Assembly (NCBI GenBank): GCA_023419315.1 | Contig: JAEZYE010000038.1 | Span: forward strand, 1 to 50,359 | Direction: 5' to 3' | Length of the DNA: 50,359 nucleotides | Origin: Pseudomonadota bacterium | GTDB lineage: Bacteria > Pseudomonadota > Gammaproteobacteria > Xanthomonadales > Xanthomonadaceae | The notes under the pieces: generated by a model | Database searches by the model: none | What the model was told of the DNA's origin: nothing | Seen by the model: only the letters and a program-made list of their open reading frames with translations | Shown here: in pieces, positions 28,972-37,974 of the stretch | How the letters are laid out: each line of letters starts with the position of its first letter | Numbering within the stretch: position 1 is the stretch's first letter | Position numbers and translations under genes: made by a program

Positions 28972-31230
28972 ATGGCCAATCCCCTGATCACGCGACCGGT
29001 CATGACCGCGCCGGACATTCCGGTGAACCGTGATGACGATGTCGATCTCCCGACCTTGATCGCCACCCTCGGCGAGAACAAGAAGACGATCTTCTTCGGC
29101 ACGGCCGCCTTCTTCCTCGCCAGCCTGCTGTACCTGGCGGTGGTGACGCCCACGTACGAAGCGAACGCGGTGGTGCAGGTCGAGAACCGGCCGGCGATTC
29201 CGCCCGGCGTCAACACCAACGCCGCCGCGATGCAGGGCCCGCCGGCCATCACGGCGCCCGGCGCCACCGAGGTTCAACTGCTGACGTCGCGCCGGGTCAT
29301 CGGCGAAGCGATGGAGCGCATGGATCTGGACGTGGATATCCAGCCGGCGCGCATGCCGCTGCTCGGCGACTTCATCGCGCGCCGCTTCACTCAATCCAAT
29401 CCCGGACAACTCGCGTCGCCGTGGATGGGGTTGAACCGGTATGGCTGGGGCGGTGAGCGCCTGCGCATCGAACGACTCGAAGTGCCGCAGGCGTACGTCG
29501 GCGTCCCGATGACGCTGGTGGCGGGCGAGGGCGGACGCTACACGCTGCAGAGTGCGAGCGGGCAGACACTGCTCAGCGGTCGTGCCGGAACGCCGGTGCA
29601 GGCGAACGGCATCACGCTGCAGGTGAGCCAGCTGCTGGCCAATCCGGGCATGCGCTTCCAGGTCAAGCGGCTGGATCCGACCACCGTCATGGCCCAGCTC
29701 AAGCAGGACGTGACCGCCACCGAGCAGGGCCGGAATTCCGGCGTGCTCACGCTGACGTATGCGCATCCGGATCCGCAGCGCGCGCGCCAGGTGCTTGACG
29801 AGATTACCCAGGCCTACGTCAGCCAGAACGTCGCGCGGACTTCCGCCGAAGCGGCAAGCCGGTTGAAGTTCGTCACCGAACAACTGCCGAACGTGCGCAA
29901 GGAACTCGAAAAGGCGCAGACCGCGCTGACCGATTTCCAGAGCCGCACGCAGACGCTCGATGTGGCCGTGCAGAACCGCGCGCTGCTGGACCAGACGATC
30001 GCGCTGGATTCGAGCATCCAGCAACTGCAGATCCAGATGACCGACATCGCGAACCGCTATACGCCTTCGCACCCCACCTATCAGGCATTGCAAAACCAGA
30101 TCAACCGCTTCACCGCTGAGCGCAATGGCCTGCAGGGACGCATCCGTGATCTGCCCGACACGCAGCAGGGCCTGTTCCGCCTGAACCGGGATGTCGAGGT
30201 CACCAACCAGACGTACGCCAACCTGCTGGATCAACAGCAACAGCTCAACATCGCCAAGTCGAGCGCGGTCGGCAATGCGCGCGTGATTGATCCGGCCGCC
30301 GTCAACCTCAACAGTCCGGCATGGCCGAAGCCGCTGCCCGTGCTGGCCGCCGGCACCGCGCTGGGCGCGATGCTGATGATCGCGCTCGTGCTGCTGCGCC
30401 AGATGTTCCGGCGGGGTGTCGAGGATCCGGTGGATATCGAGCTGCTCGGCCTGCCGGTCTATGCGTCGATTCCCTTCAGCGAGAAGGGCCGCGAGCTGAC
30501 CCAGGGCAGCCCGCATCGCCGCCATGATCGCCGGCAGCGCCTGCTTGCATTGAGCGCACCGTCGGATCTGGCGATGGAGGCCTTGCGCACGCTGCGCACC
30601 AGCCTGCATTTCGCGCGCATGAAGACGCGCAACAACCTGCTGATGATTTCCGCGCCCAGCCCGGGCGTCGGCAAGACCTTCGTCTGCGCGAACCTCGCCG
30701 TGGCGATCGCGCAGACCGGGCAGCGCGTGCTGCTGATCGATGCCGACATGCGCCGTGGCACGCTCCACGATGCCGTCGGCGTGCGCTGGGAAGGCGGCCT
30801 GTCCGATCTCATCCTGGGCCGCATCGAACTGCAGGACGCCATCCGCAAGGTGAGCGGCGCCGAAAACCTCTCCTTCATTTCCCGCGGCGCGGTGCCGTCG
30901 AATCCCTCCGAACTGCTGATGCACGAGAACTTCACCGCGATGCTGAAGGAAGTGTCCGGCGACTACGACATCGTGCTGATCGATACGCCGCCGGTGCTTG
31001 CAGTTACCGACGCGGCGGTCATCGGCCAGCATTCAGGCACCTGCCTGCTCGTCGTGCGCTGGGGCCTGAACCAGCAGCGCGAGATTGCCTTGGCGAAGCA
31101 GCGTCTGGAGCAGAACGGCGTCGAAGTGAAGGGCGCGATTTTCAACGGCGTCGAAAAACGCGGTGCCGGACAGTACGCCTACACCTACTACGAATACCTG
31201 CCGGCGCCGCGCGCGGCGCGTGCACGATAA
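28972..31230 (+). CDS. wzc: Wzc-type polysaccharide co-polymerase and tyrosine autokinase
   Basis: The protein controls chain length and links polymerase to export. It has TM1 (about 40-58), a long periplasmic Wzz/coiled-coil domain ending in the conserved Pro-rich TM2 region (WPKPLPVLAAGTALGAM), then the cytosolic BY-kinase: Walker A SPGVGKTFVC (about 564), Walker A' LLIDADMRRG, Walker B IVLIDTPPV. The tail carries a tyrosine cluster, YAYTYYEYL, the autophosphorylation site countered by the LMW-PTP upstream. The ATG at 28972 follows GAGGTG. The 752-residue size is normal for the fused proteobacterial type. It is followed nine bases later by the asparagine-synthetase-like gene. Confidence 0.95.
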   Translation: MANPLITRPVMTAPDIPVNRDDDVDLPTLIATLGENKKTIFFGTAAFFLASLLYLAVVTPTYEANAVVQVENRPAIPPGVNTNAAAMQGPPAITAPGATEVQLLTSRRVIGEAMERMDLDVDIQPARMPLLGDFIARRFTQSNPGQLASPWMGLNRYGWGGERLRIERLEVPQAYVGVPMTLVAGEGGRYTLQSASGQTLLSGRAGTPVQANGITLQVSQLLANPGMRFQVKRLDPTTVMAQLKQDVTATEQGRNSGVLTLTYAHPDPQRARQVLDEITQAYVSQNVARTSAEAASRLKFVTEQLPNVRKELEKAQTALTDFQSRTQTLDVAVQNRALLDQTIALDSSIQQLQIQMTDIANRYTPSHPTYQALQNQINRFTAERNGLQGRIRDLPDTQQGLFRLNRDVEVTNQTYANLLDQQQQLNIAKSSAVGNARVIDPAAVNLNSPAWPKPLPVLAAGTALGAMLMIALVLLRQMFRRGVEDPVDIELLGLPVYASIPFSEKGRELTQGSPHRRHDRRQRLLALSAPSDLAMEALRTLRTSLHFARMKTRNNLLMISAPSPGVGKTFVCANLAVAIAQTGQRVLLIDADMRRGTLHDAVGVRWEGGLSDLILGRIELQDAIRKVSGAENLSFISRGAVPSNPSELLMHENFTAMLKEVSGDYDIVLIDTPPVLAVTDAAVIGQHSGTCLLVVRWGLNQQREIALAKQRLEQNGVEVKGAIFNGVEKRGAGQYAYTYYEYLPAPRAARAR

Positions 31231-31239
31231 GGAGCGTCC

Positions 31240-32673
31240 ATGCAGATCACGATGTCGCCGTATTACGGCAAGCCGGACTTCTCGGACATCGCGCACGGGC
31301 CCGCACGCCGGATTGATCCGGTGTCGGTTGCCGATCTGTTGCGCAACGCGTTCGTCTACCCGCCGCATTCGATTTACGAAGACGTGAAGCTGGTGACGTT
31401 CGGCTTCAGCCCGCAGAACGACATGTGCGTCGATCCGCGTTTCAGCTTCAAGTTCCGCAATGCCGGCGAGACGCCCGAGGTCGCGCGGCATCCGCAGGAC
31501 TGGGTGGCGGTCTACCACCGCAAGCTGTGCGACGCGATCCTGCGTTCCTGCGGCGGCATGGCGTCGCCCTGGTTGCTGCAGAGCGGCGGCAAGGATTCCA
31601 CGACATTGGCGATCGGTTTCGCCGATGCGCGGCCGGACGTCACCTGCATCACCTATCTCGGCGGTCGCGAAGAGAACGAGCTTGAATCGGCGGAACACGT
31701 CGCGCGCAAGCTCGGCCTGCGCCATGAAGTGCTGCTGTGCGATCCGGGGCGCGCCTACGATCGCTACCTGGCGCTGGTCGGCGACATGCCATTGCTGACG
31801 GCCGATTTCGCGCTGCTTTCGTACGCCGACCTCGGAACGGAGGTGCGCAACAACGGCGGCGATGGTGTGGTCGATGGTCTCGGCGCGGACAGCTATTTCG
31901 GTACGCCGGTGGATCGCCAGCACTGGCTGCTCTCGCAACTGGCGCGCGATGTGCGCCTGCCGCTGGACGTCACCGCGCTGCCGGGACTGGATCGCAGTTT
32001 CGAGCTGTGCTTCCTGCTCGGCACCTTCCAGATGCATCCGATCGAGCGCGTCTTCCCGGGGTCACGCTTCAGCGATGCCGAGGTCGATGCGCTGTTCGGC
32101 AGCGGCATCTCGCGGCGCTCGCGTGCGCGCATGAGCCTGTTCCGCGACGAAATCGCGACGGCGACCAGTTCGTGGGAATGGCGCGACATGTCGATGTCCA
32201 TCGCCGGTTCCGCCGGCGCGTTCGCCAAGGGCCTGTACACCGCGCACGCGCTGGGCCTGGATGCAGCGTATCCCTTCTGCGATGTCGAACTGCGCGAGTG
32301 GATCCATCACGAAGTGCCGCGCAGGCAGAAGGTCGATCCGGAAACCGGCGTCAACAAGATGCTGATACGCCGCCACATCGACAGCCGTTTCGGTGAGCTG
32401 CCTTACGTGAAGCGCAAGGGCAGCTTCCGCTTCGATGTCTGCGGGCTGGCGATGCAGCGCTTCGACCAGGTGCGGGAATTCGCGCGCCAGGTCGATGATC
32501 TGCTGCCAGGCGCGGGCCCGTGGCTTGACCGTCATCGCCGCCGCCTGGACAACAAATACCACGCGTCCAAGTTCTACCTGCTGGCCATCGTGCTGCCTTG
32601 GCTGCTGGCACGCCGCGTCGCGGCCGAAGCCCGCACGGCGGAGCACGATGGGCGGGCAGCGGCGAGCCACTGA
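31240..32673 (+). CDS. Asparagine-synthetase-like ATP-PPase lacking the glutaminase domain
   Basis: The protein (477 residues) matches the C-terminal synthetase half of AsnB-type proteins. The PP-loop is WLLQSGGKDSTTLA (113-126), and the GADSYFG segment equals the GADE-type motif of AsnB. The N-terminal glutamine amidotransferase domain and its catalytic Cys are missing. Such stand-alone proteins amidate or ligate using ammonia or another amine donor; in O-antigen loci the related WbpG amidates N-acetyl sugars. Here it probably decorates the repeat unit, which is an inference from context. The ATG at 31240 follows AAGGAG, and the neighbours are coupled. Confidence 0.85.
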   Translation: MQITMSPYYGKPDFSDIAHGPARRIDPVSVADLLRNAFVYPPHSIYEDVKLVTFGFSPQNDMCVDPRFSFKFRNAGETPEVARHPQDWVAVYHRKLCDAILRSCGGMASPWLLQSGGKDSTTLAIGFADARPDVTCITYLGGREENELESAEHVARKLGLRHEVLLCDPGRAYDRYLALVGDMPLLTADFALLSYADLGTEVRNNGGDGVVDGLGADSYFGTPVDRQHWLLSQLARDVRLPLDVTALPGLDRSFELCFLLGTFQMHPIERVFPGSRFSDAEVDALFGSGISRRSRARMSLFRDEIATATSSWEWRDMSMSIAGSAGAFAKGLYTAHALGLDAAYPFCDVELREWIHHEVPRRQKVDPETGVNKMLIRRHIDSRFGELPYVKRKGSFRFDVCGLAMQRFDQVREFARQVDDLLPGAGPWLDRHRRRLDNKYHASKFYLLAIVLPWLLARRVAAEARTAEHDGRAAASH

Positions 32674-32674
32674 C

Positions 32675-33763
32675 ATGGACCCGCTGCGGCGGCGCTGCCT
32701 GACCGCGGCGGCGTTCGGGCTCGTCGCGCCGTCGTTGCGGGCGGCGAACTCGGCGGGCCACGACATCGCGCGTGCGCGCGCCGGCGGCCGCATCGATGTC
32801 CGGCAGAAGGGCGCGCGCGGTGACGGCCGCGCGGACGATACGCAGGCCATCCAGTCCGCCATCGACGCCTTGCCCGACGGCGGCGGTACGGTGGTCGTGC
32901 CGGCCGGCATCTACCTGATCAACCCGCTGCGCAGCCTGCGCCTGCGCGACCGCATGCATCTGCAACTGGCGCAGGACGCGTGGCTGGTCGCTATTCCCAA
33001 CGCCGCGCCCCGGGCCTACGTGTTGAACCTCCATGACGTGGAAGACGTCGAGGTGTCCGGCGGCAACCTCCTCGGCGAGCGCGAGCGGCATCGCGGTACG
33101 GAAGGCGAGTGGGGGCACGGGATCATGGTGCGCGGCGCGGAGCGCGTCACCCTGCGTGATCTGCGCATCCAGCGCTGCTGGGGTGACGGCATCTCGATCG
33201 GCGGCATATCCGGTGCGCAGCCGCGCCCCAGCCGCGATGTCGTCGTCAGCAACGTCGTGTGCAGCGCGAACCGTCGCCAGGGCCTGACCATTGGCCGTTC
33301 CCGGCGCGTGCGCGTGCTGCGCTCGGCCTTCATCGATACCGGCGGCGTGCTGCCGGGTTGCGGCATCGATGTCGAGCCGGACCCCGGAGACATCGCCGAT
33401 GACATCCTCATCACGGATTGCCTCGCGCGCGGCAATGCCGGCGCCGGCATCCAGCTGTACGAGCGCAGCCGCAACGTGAAAGTGCGGGGCTGCCGCATCG
33501 TCGAAAACCGCGGGGACGGCATCCACGTCCGCGGCGCACGCGATTGCGTGTTCGAGAACAACGAAGTCAACGACAACGGCCTGCGCGGCATCGCCATCCG
33601 CGGCGAGAGCGAAGCCCTGCGCCTGAGCCACAACCGCTTCAGCGGCAACGCACGCGGCATCCGCGGCAAGGCCGGGACCCGCGGCAAAGGCTGGTTGCAC
33701 GTGGACGTGTCGAAGAGCGCACGCGCCATCACCATCGAGCGCAGCAACCAGCTCGGTCCCTGA
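32675..33763 (+). CDS. Exported right-handed beta-helix protein (pectate lyase 3-like), copy 1
   Basis: This 362-residue protein starts one base after the previous stop. It has a Tat-like signal (RRRCLTAAAFGLVAPSLRA) and a pectate-lyase-3/right-handed parallel beta-helix body: DGRADDTQAIQSAIDALP, GGGTVVVPAGIYLINPL, EWGHGIMVRGAERVTLRDL, RRQGLTIGRSRRVRVLRSA, CGIDVEPDPGDI. The family holds polysaccharide lyases, hydrolases and epimerases; the exact reaction is not fixed by motifs here. It is paralogous to the next gene (identical GDGISIGG and RRQGLTIG blocks). A role in trimming or modifying the polymer in the periplasm is inferred. Confidence 0.87.
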   Translation: MDPLRRRCLTAAAFGLVAPSLRAANSAGHDIARARAGGRIDVRQKGARGDGRADDTQAIQSAIDALPDGGGTVVVPAGIYLINPLRSLRLRDRMHLQLAQDAWLVAIPNAAPRAYVLNLHDVEDVEVSGGNLLGERERHRGTEGEWGHGIMVRGAERVTLRDLRIQRCWGDGISIGGISGAQPRPSRDVVVSNVVCSANRRQGLTIGRSRRVRVLRSAFIDTGGVLPGCGIDVEPDPGDIADDILITDCLARGNAGAGIQLYERSRNVKVRGCRIVENRGDGIHVRGARDCVFENNEVNDNGLRGIAIRGESEALRLSHNRFSGNARGIRGKAGTRGKGWLHVDVSKSARAITIERSNQLGP

Positions 33764-34043
33764 ATAGCCATTTCGGCTTTCCATCGCTAGACTGCGCGCC
33801 TTAGCGTTGGCCGAGTGCGCGCGTCGCAAGCGGACTCGTCTGCAGATTCCAGTGCAGGAAATCGCGTTTCTTTCCACAACGCTGAACTGCGCAAGTGAAG
33901 AGAACTGCATGAGTTCACAGATACGATCATTCGTCGTGTCGGTGAAAATATCTTCACTTATAGTGGCCCCCGTCGCGCAGGTCGTGACGTTCTTTTCACT
34001 TTGAAAACTTCAGGCGCTTTGCCTGTACAGGGGTCTTTGAAAC
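33764..34043 (+). promoter_or_regulatory. AT-rich intergenic region with repeated GTGAA/TTCAC elements
   Basis: This gap is clearly lower in GC than its surroundings. It carries GTGAAG (33895), GTTCAC (33912), GTGAAAATATCTTCAC (33942-33957, a 5-base dyad) and TTCAC again near 33986, plus a small hairpin CAGGC-GCTTT-GCCTG (34011-34025) just before the GTG start. A GCTAGACT -10-like element lies near 33788. It looks like the promoter/operator of the second beta-helix gene, which would let that gene be regulated separately. The binding protein is unknown. Confidence 0.45.
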
Positions 34044-35231
34044 GTGAACAACGAAACTCTCGTGCACTCCGTGCGCGAGGAAGGGATGCCTCGGCGCGAT
34101 TTCATGCGCAAGTCCATGCTGCTGGCAGTGCCGGCCGCGCTCTCGGTCGTCGGTATTCCCAACGCGTTCGCGGCCTATACGCCGGCAGCGCGCACCCGCG
34201 GCGGCACCACGCTCGATGTCCGCAACTATGGCGCACTGGGCAATGGCAGCAATGACGACACCACCGCGTTCCAGAAGGCCATCGACGCGCTGCCGTCCAC
34301 CGGCGGTACGGTCACGGTCCCGGCCGGCACCTATGTGATCGACCCGACGCGCAACGTGCGCCTGCGCAGCAACATGCATCTTCAGCTGGCGACCGGCGCC
34401 AAGCTGCTGGCCAAGCGCAACAACCAGGAACGCGCCTATGTGCTGATGGTCTACAAGGTCAGCAACGTGGAAATCTCCGGCGGCCAGATCGTTGGCGATG
34501 GCGACAACCACCTCGGGACCACTGGCGAATGGGGCCACGGCATCATGATCCGCGGCTCGACCAAGGTGACCATCCGCGATATCCACATCTCCAAGTGCTG
34601 GGGCGACGGCATCTCCATCGGCGGTGCGATGGTCACCGGCGCGCCGACCATCCCGTGCAATGACGTGGTCATCGCCAATGTCGTCTGCACCGGCAACCGT
34701 CGCCAGGGCCTAACCATCGGCTGCGCGTCGAACGTGAAGGTCTACGACAGCGAGTTCAGCGACACCAACGGCATCGCGCCGCAATGCGGCATCGATATCG
34801 AGCCGGATGCCAACGACTCGCGCACGACCTCCACCGTGCACATCGAGAACTGCCTGATCCGCAACAACAAGGGCAATGGCGTGCTGGTCTACAAGCGCGT
34901 CGCCGGCACCACGATCAAGCGCTGCACCATCGAGTACAACGGCGGCCACGGCATCCTGACCATCGGCCCGGACAGCGGCTACATCGCGCAGAACACGATC
35001 CGGCACAACTATCTGGTCGGCACGATGTTCGGCTCCGCGACGAAGAACTACCAGTTCAGCGGCAACGTGTCGCGCAACAACAACACGCGCCTGCATGGTG
35101 TGAAGACCACGACCACCGCGCTGGTCTCGATGACCGGCTTCGTGGGTGGGAATTACGGCAACGGTGCACACGTGGCGAAGGTCAGCGACGCCACCGGCAT
35201 CCGCGTCACGACCAACAGCTACGCCAAGTAA
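34044..35231 (+). CDS. Exported right-handed beta-helix protein (pectate lyase 3-like), copy 2
   Basis: The protein (395 residues) has a perfect Tat signal, PRRDFMRKSMLLAVPAALSV, with cleavage after NAFA. The beta-helix body closely parallels the upstream copy (EWGHGIMIRGSTKVTIRDIH, CWGDGISIGG, RRQGLTIG, CGIDIEPDAND). The GTG at 34044 is used as start; an ATG at 34086 (MPRRDFMRK) behind GAGGAAGGG would place the Tat motif at the very N-terminus and is a real alternative. It has a separate AT-rich upstream region and a strong terminator. The pair suggests duplication and specialisation, for example one copy modifying the polymer and one cutting it. The activity is unproven. Confidence 0.88.
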   Translation: MNNETLVHSVREEGMPRRDFMRKSMLLAVPAALSVVGIPNAFAAYTPAARTRGGTTLDVRNYGALGNGSNDDTTAFQKAIDALPSTGGTVTVPAGTYVIDPTRNVRLRSNMHLQLATGAKLLAKRNNQERAYVLMVYKVSNVEISGGQIVGDGDNHLGTTGEWGHGIMIRGSTKVTIRDIHISKCWGDGISIGGAMVTGAPTIPCNDVVIANVVCTGNRRQGLTIGCASNVKVYDSEFSDTNGIAPQCGIDIEPDANDSRTTSTVHIENCLIRNNKGNGVLVYKRVAGTTIKRCTIEYNGGHGILTIGPDSGYIAQNTIRHNYLVGTMFGSATKNYQFSGNVSRNNNTRLHGVKTTTTALVSMTGFVGGNYGNGAHVAKVSDATGIRVTTNSYAK

Positions 35232-35249
35232 GTTCGGCGGGAATACGGA

Positions 35250-35275
35250 AAAAGGCGGCCATGGCCGCCTTTTTT
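35250..35275 (+). terminator. Rho-independent terminator after the second beta-helix gene
   Basis: The palindrome AAGGCGGCCATGGCCGCCTT, bounded by an A-run on the left and a six-T run on the right, lies 19 bases after the stop. It is symmetrical, so it could act in both directions. Confidence 0.92.
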
Positions 35276-35490
35276 CTTGCGCGGCATTGTGGCGTCCAGG
35301 CGGAACGTTGGCGCTGCGTGAAGAGCCGTCGAATGAAGCGCAGACAGGCGCGCATCGTGTACAGGGTTTCGGCATCGGGAAATTTTTTTCGCATGCCAAG
35401 TGATTGAAGCCGAACAGGAAGCGTCGAGTCCGTTGGCTTGGCCGTCAGTTCGGTGGTGAGCGCGTGAACGGTTTTGCGCAAGGGGCTGCC

Positions 35491-35496
35491 TAGAAT
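35491..35496 (+). promoter_or_regulatory. Candidate -10 element for the second exopolysaccharide transcript
   Basis: CCTAGAATCG contains TAGAAT, 29 bases before the ATG at 35525 and after the terminator at 35250. No convincing -35 box accompanies it. GCTAGA/CTAGAAT-type elements recur before several genes here (24740, 26479, 33788). Confidence 0.35.
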
Positions 35497-35524
35497 CGGG
35501 GCGACGCTTCCCCCCGGCGCCTCC

Positions 35525-36676
35525 ATGAAATTCATTCTGTTCGCAAACACCGACTGGTATCTCTACAACTTCCGCCTGTCCACCGCACTGCAATTGAAAT
35601 CCCTCGGCATGGAGGTGGTGATGGTTTCGCCTCCGGGCGACTTCGGTGCACGCTTCGCTCCACACGACATCCGCTGGGTGCCGTTGCCGATGGAGCGCGC
35701 GAGCGTCAATCCCGTGCGCGAGGCCGCAACGTTGATGCGGCTGGTGCAGGTGCTGCGCGAAGAGAAGCCGGATCTGCTGCACAGCTTCACGCTCAAGTGC
35801 GCGGTCTATGGCGCGCTCGCGGCGCGGGCGGCGGGCATCGCCGCGACCGTCAATGCGGTGACCGGGCTGGGCTTCGTGTTCGCGAGCGAGCGCCCCAAGG
35901 CGCGGCTGCTGCGGCCACTGGTGTCGGTGTTGATGCGCGGTGCGCTCGGCGGACGCCAATCGCGGGTCATACTGCAGAACCCCGATGACGCCGAAGCCTT
36001 CGCGCGCGAACGGCTCGCACCGCCGCACAACATCCGGCTGATCCGCAGCTCGGGCGTGGACATCACGCGCTTCCGCCAGCGCGATCCGGTGTCCGGGCAT
36101 CGACCGTTGCGCGTGCTGCTGGCGGCGCGCCTGCTCAAGGAAAAGGGCGTGCACGAGTACATCGGCGCGGCCTTGCGCCTGAAAGGCGAGGGGCGCGATA
36201 TCGAGTTCCTGCTGGCGGGGCAGCCGGATCCGGGCAACCCGCATTCGGTGCGCGGCGATGAGGTGGATGCCTGGCACGCGCAGGGCATTGTGCGCTGGCT
36301 GGGCCACGTCGATGACATGCCGGCGCTGTTGCGCAGTGTGGACGTGATGGCGCTGCCCAGCTACTACCGCGAAGGCGTGCCGAAGAGCCTGATTGAGGCG
36401 GGCGCATGCGGCGTGGCGCTGGTCACCACCAATCTTCCGGGATGTCGCGAAGTGGTCACCTGTGATGGCAACGACGGCCTGCACGTGGAGCCCCGCAGCA
36501 TCGATTCGCTCGCCGATGCGCTGGCGCGGCTGGACGATGATCGCGCCCTGCTGCATGCGCTGGGAGCGCGGGCACGCGAGCGGGCGCTGAACGATTTCGA
36601 CGAGCGCGTGGTGATCCGCAAGACCTGCGAGGTTTATCGCGAGCTGTTGCCGCTGCCCCTGGAAGCGGCCGCATGA
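35525..36676 (+). CDS. GT4 glycosyltransferase of the exopolysaccharide locus
   Basis: The product (383 residues) has a GT-B fold: N-terminal MKFILFANTDWYLYNFRLS, an acceptor half with LHSFTLKCAVYGALAARAAG, the donor-site SSGVDITRF, LLAARLLKEKGVHEYI, and the C-terminal PSYYREGVPKSLIEAGACGV that stands for the E-x7-E motif. These features match the WbpT/PglA-like branch that adds GalNAc or related sugars to undecaprenyl-linked acceptors. Substrates are unknown. It is the first gene of the second transcription unit and overlaps the flippase by four bases. No signal peptide or TM segment is apparent. Confidence 0.9.
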   Translation: MKFILFANTDWYLYNFRLSTALQLKSLGMEVVMVSPPGDFGARFAPHDIRWVPLPMERASVNPVREAATLMRLVQVLREEKPDLLHSFTLKCAVYGALAARAAGIAATVNAVTGLGFVFASERPKARLLRPLVSVLMRGALGGRQSRVILQNPDDAEAFARERLAPPHNIRLIRSSGVDITRFRQRDPVSGHRPLRVLLAARLLKEKGVHEYIGAALRLKGEGRDIEFLLAGQPDPGNPHSVRGDEVDAWHAQGIVRWLGHVDDMPALLRSVDVMALPSYYREGVPKSLIEAGACGVALVTTNLPGCREVVTCDGNDGLHVEPRSIDSLADALARLDDDRALLHALGARARERALNDFDERVVIRKTCEVYRELLPLPLEAAA

Positions 36677-37974
36677 CGCGCGCCATGCCGATGTCGTGGC
36701 GTCCGGCGGCCGCCGCGCTTTCGTTGCTGTCGCTGGCAACGGCAGCCGGCGCGGTCATGGTGTTCCTCACCCAGACTCTGCTCGCGCGGCGCTTCGGGCC
36801 GGCGGAATACGGCCTGTTCGCATCGTCGCTTGCGACCATCACCCTGATCGCGCCGCTGGCCGGCTTCGGCCTGTCGCAATACCGGCTCAAGGTATTCGGC
36901 GCAGAGGGCTGGGCGGCGGAGCGCTGGCGTCGCGCCTCGGAGCGCTTCATGGCTCTCAGCACGCTGCTGACCGTGGCGGCGGTCATCGCATGGGCGGGTT
37001 GGGCGCCCGCCGTCGATGCGGCCACGCAGCGCCTGTTGTGGATGCTCGTTCCCGTGATTCTCGGCCTGCTGGCGGTGGAACAGATCGGCAGCAAGCTGCG
37101 GCTGGAAGAGCGCCATGCATCGCTCGCGGCGTGGCAGCTGATCGTGCCCGGAGGCCGCCTGCTGGTGGCGATGCTTGCGCTGGCGTGGGCCGGCATGTCG
37201 GTCGAAGCCGTCGCGGTGGGCTATTCGCTGGTGGCGTTGCTTGCCGTGATGATGGCGATTCCGCAGTGGCGTTCGATGGCGCGCGGTGACTGGTCGTTGC
37301 GCGGCCACGGCGCATTGCCGGCCGATCAGGCGGCCGGCGATAACCCCGGCGTGTGGCAACTGGCGCGGCAGGCGTGGCCGTACGGCATGGCGGCCGTGCT
37401 GTACCCGGTCTTCTTCCAGATCGGCACGGTGCTGCTGAAATATCTTGCGGGCGATGCGGCCGCGGGCCATTTCGGCATCGCGCTGGCGGTGATGACGGCG
37501 ATCTACCTGTTCCCCGCGACCGTGTACCAGAAATTCCTGCTGTCGCGCCTGCATCGCTGGGCGGTGCACGATCGTCCGCGCTTCCGCCAGGCGTACCGCT
37601 GGGGCACGCGCGCGATGCTGGCAGCCGGCGTGACCGTCGGCGCGTTGCTCGCGACCGCGGCGCCATTCGCAGTGCACGTGTTCGGGCATGACTACGCGGC
37701 GGTGGTGACGCTGCTGCAGATTCTCGCCATCTGCGTGCCGCTGCGGTTCCTCTCCACCGCCGTCGGCTCGGTGCTGCTGACCGAAGGCCACATGCGGTAC
37801 CGCGTCGCCGCCATGGCGATCGCGGCGATGGCCGCGGTCGTGCTCAACGTGCTGCTGATTCCACGCTTCGCCGAGCAGGGCGCGGCCTTTGCCACGGTCG
37901 CCGCCGAGGCCCTGCTGCTGGCGCTGATGTATCGCGGCGCGCGACGCGCAAACCGGCAGGAGGGCGCGGCATGA
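36673..37974 (+). CDS. wzx: Wzx-type polysaccharide flippase
   Basis: The protein (433 residues) has about twelve predicted membrane helices and the N-terminal pattern of MOP-superfamily flippases (LTQTLLARRFGPAEYGLFAS, LSQYRLKVFG). Wzx moves the undecaprenyl-PP repeat unit to the periplasmic face. The ATG overlaps the GT4 stop (ATGA). A polar central part (GEERHASLAAW-like stretch near residue 140) and helices such as VVLLAVMMAIPQW are typical of the family. The lipid-linked repeat would be handed to the EpsG-type polymerase three genes later. Confidence 0.88.
   Translation: MTRAMPMSWRPAAAALSLLSLATAAGAVMVFLTQTLLARRFGPAEYGLFASSLATITLIAPLAGFGLSQYRLKVFGAEGWAAERWRRASERFMALSTLLTVAAVIAWAGWAPAVDAATQRLLWMLVPVILGLLAVEQIGSKLRLEERHASLAAWQLIVPGGRLLVAMLALAWAGMSVEAVAVGYSLVALLAVMMAIPQWRSMARGDWSLRGHGALPADQAAGDNPGVWQLARQAWPYGMAAVLYPVFFQIGTVLLKYLAGDAAAGHFGIALAVMTAIYLFPATVYQKFLLSRLHRWAVHDRPRFRQAYRWGTRAMLAAGVTVGALLATAAPFAVHVFGHDYAAVVTLLQILAICVPLRFLSTAVGSVLLTEGHMRYRVAAMAIAAMAAVVLNVLLIPRFAEQGAAFATVAAEALLLALMYRGARRANRQEGAA

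Noticed and set aside
26478..29267. A 929-codon minus-strand frame and another at 28732-31032
   Set aside because: Both are antisense to the WecA-like and Wzc genes, which are well supported.
33807..34004. Plus-strand frame of 65 codons in the AT-rich gap
   Set aside because: No ribosome site and no protein-like pattern; the region fits a promoter/operator better.
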